DNA of 64,000 bases from Amoebidium appalachense (Eukaryota > Ichthyosporea), in the NCBI GenBank assembly GCA_963693365.1, contig CAVNZM010000016.1:434001-498000 (forward strand). The letters are read 5' to 3'. Positions 51,401 to 64,000 of the stretch are shown here, in pieces; position 1 is the stretch's first letter, and every line of letters begins with the position of its first letter. Under the pieces are notes generated by a model that did not search any database, was not told the origin of the DNA, and worked only from the letters and a program-made list of their open reading frames with translations. The translations under genes were made by a program, and so were the position numbers.

Positions 51401-51665
51401 ACCATATGGTCTGTGATATCTAGTTATAGCTCTAGTAAGTCTTGTGGACCTGATGGACTTCCTGCTGGGTTTCTTAAAATCCTTGTTCCCTCCTACCCAC
51501 AAAAGGAAAGTGATCGTGCTAATAAACTTGATCATACTATTATGTTAAGCTCTCTCTTTTCTTGGTGTGTTAAATGTGGACATGTCCCGTCATCTTGGTT
51601 AAATACCTTAGTGATCCCCATAGTTAAAAAAAATAACGGGGAACCCCAACTTATTGATTTTTCTT
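51401..51665 (+). pseudogene. Non-LTR reverse-transcriptase N-terminal (fingers) fragment
   Basis: The plus strand encodes SKSCGPDGLPAGFLK (the GPDGLPxxFLK motif of non-LTR polymerases), then CVKCGHVPSSWLNTLVIPIV and KKNNGEPQLIDF. The following RPISL motif is missing: at that point the sequence switches into the shared 200-bp module (51636-51832). This looks like an internally deleted copy joining polymerase to the element's 3' end. Confidence 0.7.
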
Positions 51666-51832
51666 AGTCTTTATGGTGTCTCGTAGAGAAAGTAAACCCT
51701 GATATATATAGAGTCATCACCCGACATCTATGTACGTGATCATGATATACCGCTGAGGGGATATTCCGAGCAAAAACCCCCCATACCTGAGACTGGTCTC
51801 TCTTTGCCTCGAGTAAACAGCGTAAACCCCTT
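51636..51832 (+). mobile_element. Retroelement 3'-module copy D (inverted relative to A-C)
   Basis: Starts cggggaaccccaact and ends gtaaacagcgtaaacccc. It is the reverse complement of the modules at 3251, 7967 and 12354, with few differences. Here the upstream flank is aaaaaaaataacgg within polymerase codons and not a pure A run. Confidence 0.85.
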
Positions 51833-54400
<2,568 letters not shown>

Positions 54401-54409
54401 ACATAGCGA

Positions 54410-54703
54410 AGTTCATAGTTGCGGGTCTTCGTCTTCTAGCAATGGCTGGTCCCCATATGCATTCGCAATATGAATACAGGATTCTCGAATTTTGGAAAAA
54501 ACAGAAATGAACGCACAACCACGGAAGTTCATAGTGGTGGGCGCTCGTGCACGTGGGCAAAATTTAAAACCTGCCCTAACCCCCCCCCCCCCCCCCCCCC
54601 CCACCCCACCCCACAGTATCTGAGGTGGGGTTCGTTGACGTGGTCATGAGTGACTTGGGTCCCCCCAGAGGATATCTTGTTAATATAGCAACTGTTTTTG
54701 GTA

Positions 54704-54710
<7 letters not shown>
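54410..54710 (+). repeat. Long copy of interspersed family P, 5' part
   Basis: Shares with 56575-56865 the sequence cttctagcaatggctggtcc through aagttcatagtggtgggcgc, a C run, cagtatctgaggtgggg and agaggatatcttgt. The two copies are about 95 percent alike outside the C run. The end (gacttgggtccccccagagg) corresponds to the start of the shorter intronic copies. An (AT)n tract follows at 54706-54740. Confidence 0.8.
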
Positions 54711-54739
<29 letters not shown>

Positions 54740-54744
<5 letters not shown>

Positions 54745-56410
54745 GTTCCCCCTACTACCCAACGTTACATTAACAAGCGGTCCATGGTTAACCAATTAAA
54801 AAAGGCTAACTTGCATGGTGTGGTTTATTGTTACCGTTGCCAACCAGAACTAAGTTTTAAACATGTTACACCAATCAATTGCATGCCTGCTTATAATACC
54901 TTGACACCTATTTATATATATGCCTACCAAAAACAGTTGGTTTTGCGACCCTCGTGCTTGATTTGGGAGCATCTACCACTGTGCTCATATATCCTACCAC
55001 CACTAATTTAAATAATTAAATATGGGGCCTGTCAGCCTAATTTAGTTAAATCTGGTAGCCAATCACGGAGCACCAGCAGATTCCCTTTCCGGCCTACATC
55101 TCAATCACTATACTAGCTGGCATTATGATTAGCGTCCCCCTCCCCCCCCCCCCCCCCCCCCTCTTCCCCCGCCCCTTCCTCCCCCCACGCCCCCGGAACA
55201 ACCGCCACCGCCACGTACGTGCACATTATACACACACAGACACACACCCAATCGCACCTACCCACACGACAGGAAAAAAATGAAACCTTGAAACCTTGTT
55301 GAGACGTTAATTTGAAGCGGCACATCGGCATATTGCATCTGATTTAAATAATTTTTCTATAGGTATTAATCTAAAAAAAATTTCAGTACCCGGCGATGTC
55401 TATGGGTTGAAAAAATCATAAATTTTGAAACAGAAACTTCAATGTATGCTCCTACAACTAAAATGGAGCACACATGTACACAACAGCAGCCATTAGAACG
55501 TGCGTTAAGTTCAAATACTATGCATCTTGTTCTAAATTTAAATGAAATATACACCCAACATGAAGCGATCATTCTATACTATATATGGCATACATCACTC
55601 TAACTGATTTTGACGTACTCTGAGATCAGATCTAAATCGATTATGAAAAATTTGTAGAATTGAGCTCGCTATCTAATTAGAATCCTGGACACTTAAAGTT
55701 CTAGTAGCCGACTCTGAGCCTATGATGTATGCGTAATTATGACCCGAATAAAGGATTTTCCGAGTATAAGATTCTAGCGCTGAGAAATTTGGAATTTTTT
55801 TTTAGATTCTAGCCGCCTAGCCCCCGTTGCACATATGAAAAGTAAGATTTCTCTTTTCGTTCTTGTGGGCTAGGGGCGTCACTAAAATTTAAGATTCTAG
55901 CTGGCTGCGGCCGAAACTCACGTAATCTTATATCCGGTAGTACCCCTGTATTAATTTCTTTCCTTTATAAGGCCAGGGGGGTCTCAAAACAAGGTCGACT
56001 CTGACGAATTTCTACACAAGAAGTTGTTACAGGAACATCATGGGCCCACCCCATGCAACCAATCATACAGCATCCATGGGCTAGACCGGTGTATGGCGCG
56101 GCCCAGGCCGAATAACATTTACCCAATTTAAATATTTAAAAGCCCCCTCCCCCCCCCTCCCTCCCCGGGCCCCCCCTTCCTAGTTGCTTCTGGATTCCCC
56201 ACTCTTTCTATGTACCTTCATTAATGCAACCACCGCTACGCCCATTTTAGCCGCTGGCCACGGGCGGCGAGCCACATTTATATAATATTGGTGACGTCAT
56301 TCTGTGCACAATTTCCATGACCCCGTGTAGCCGCTCTGAAAAAGGCGCAAAACTGAAACCGGCTCTGTCGTATGTCGACATCGGCAATGTGACACCGATC
56401 AGGGGATAAT
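54740..56410. other. AT-rich intergenic region, nothing recognised
   Basis: Includes a C tract near 55140 and three copies of agattctagc (about 55769, 55804 and 55893). No gene or RNA seen. Confidence 0.4.
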
Positions 56411-56442
56411 GGAGTGGGGGATTTAGGGTATGAAGGGTGGGG

Positions 56443-56443
<1 letters not shown>

Positions 56444-56483
<40 letters not shown>
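56444..56483. repeat. G homopolymer
   Basis: ggggaggggg followed by about 40 G. Confidence 0.95.
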
Positions 56484-56484
<1 letters not shown>

Positions 56485-56574
56485 TGGCCGGGGGATTGAG
56501 GGAGAGGGGCCCCGCGGGGGGAGGGCGGGAGGGGGCCAAGATGGTCCCTTTTCTCATTTCGTTTTCCTCAATAT

Positions 56575-56733
56575 ACTCTCAAGCCTCCGTCTTCTAGCAA
56601 TGGCTGGTCCCCATATGCATTCGCAATATGAAGACAGGATTCTCGAATTTTTGGAAAAACAGAAATGAACGCACAACCACGGAAGTTCATAGTGGTGGGC
56701 GCTCGTGGGCAAAATTTAAAACCTGCCCTAACC

Positions 56734-56769
<36 letters not shown>

Positions 56770-56965
56770 ACCCACCCCACAGTATCTGAGGTGGGGCTCG
56801 TTGACGTGGTCATGGGTGACTTGGGTCCCCCCAGAGGATATCTTGTGAATATAGGTGTACCCTTTTATGTGTGCTTTGCACTCTGCAGTATGCATTGCGT
56901 TTCCTGTATTAAGACTTAGTGTGTGCTTCGTACTCTGTAAAGCATTCTATCCCCCCCCCCCCCCC
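56575..56965 (+). repeat. Most complete copy of interspersed family P
   Basis: Continues from the block shared with 54410 into ttatgtgtgctttgcactct, gcattgcgtttcctgtatta, gtgcttcgtactctg and aaagcattctatccccc, ending in a C run. It links the long and short copies into one family of roughly 390 bp. Confidence 0.8.
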
Positions 56966-57522
56966 CCCCCCCCTTCTGGGTGCTTGACGATTATGAAAAC
57001 AGAGAGAATATGGACGAGAAAACATATAAACCAAAACACATGCATGTGCTACGCAGTAGCAGTAGCACCACTATATACAAACAAAGCATAATGGCAATTA
57101 TCGCTTTCAAAAGCTATAACGTAGTTCTCACCTATAGGACGACATTGCATTGCATGTTGGTTCTCTCCATCGGATATTTCATTTTCACGCGCTATTTACA
57201 AGTATTCATCTCTTGAAAAAAAGGACTGTGGGGAAAAGCCAATTGCAACCGTATGGTAACCAAAAACGAAACAAAAAACAATCAACCAGGGGAAAAAAAA
57301 AAAAAAAAACCAAAAAAAAGAAAAAATAAAACAAAAAAACAAAAAATAAAAACGAGAACCCGCAACGGACTGAATAAATAAAACAATAAGACAAACCTAT
57401 AAAACTAAACAACTATAAAATAAAACTGAACAAATAAAAAAAATAAAATAACACTATAAACTAAAAAACCAGAAAGTAAAACCGAATAAATAAAACCGGA
57501 AAAAAGGAGCAACACGTGCCGT
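56966..57522. other. A-rich region downstream of the VWA8-like gene
   Basis: A-rich with many aaaataaaac stretches, so T-rich on the coding strand of the VWA8-like gene. It contains several sequences resembling polyadenylation signals in one or the other orientation. Confidence 0.4.

Positions 57523-64000
<6,478 letters not shown>

Overview
The window is a eukaryotic nuclear contig. Coding sequence is carried by many short exons (35-155 nt) with GT-AG introns, standard stop codons are used, non-LTR reverse-transcriptase fragments are present, and roughly half of the DNA is simple sequence: (CA/GT)n, (CT/GA)n, and C or G homopolymers of 10-60 bases. Plant-type amidase, VWA8-like and glycosyltransferase family 14 genes, set in an intron-rich and microsatellite-saturated landscape, suggest a protist or alga. 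I cannot name the species. Most long open frames here are translated microsatellites and are not genes.

Layout. 0-1.2 kb: two tandem-repeat arrays with length-variable C tracts. 1.2-7.3 kb: a small membrane-protein frame (-), a 160-aa protein with two Cys/His knuckles (+), C-rich repeats carrying an inserted retroelement module with a clean 8-bp target duplication, and a single-exon seven-helix membrane protein (+). 7.9-13.8 kb: degenerate non-LTR retrotransposon pieces and a PIF1/Helitron-like helicase fragment cut by a (GA)n tract. 15.1-16.1 kb: an unrecognised gene with a TATA box and two compensating frame changes. 16.4-19.6 kb: almost pure (CT)n/(CA)n.

19.9-36.9 kb (+): one amidase-signature hydrolase, resembling plant fatty acid amide hydrolase, reconstructed here from 19 exons whose phases all join. 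The Lys-Ser-Ser triad is intact and spread over three exons. Its introns are filled with microsatellites and copies of an interspersed repeat that ends in poly(C).

38.9-49.3 kb: two intronless type II membrane glycosyltransferases of family GT14 on the minus strand, flanking a set of coding-like islands on the plus strand (42.5-45.7 kb) that I cannot assign. 49.3-57.4 kb: gene-poor DNA with a reverse-transcriptase fragment and two long repeat copies. 57.5-64 kb (-): the 3' half or less of a VWA8-like gene (at least ten exons) that runs off the right edge. The genes are unrelated housekeeping functions (lipid amide or amide hydrolysis, Golgi glycosylation, a probable mitochondrial AAA/VWA protein), with no sign of operon or cluster logic. 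The most interesting aspects are how splice sites are built out of CA repeats, a recurrent TGATTGG/CCAATCA heptamer, and the poly(C)-ended repeats.
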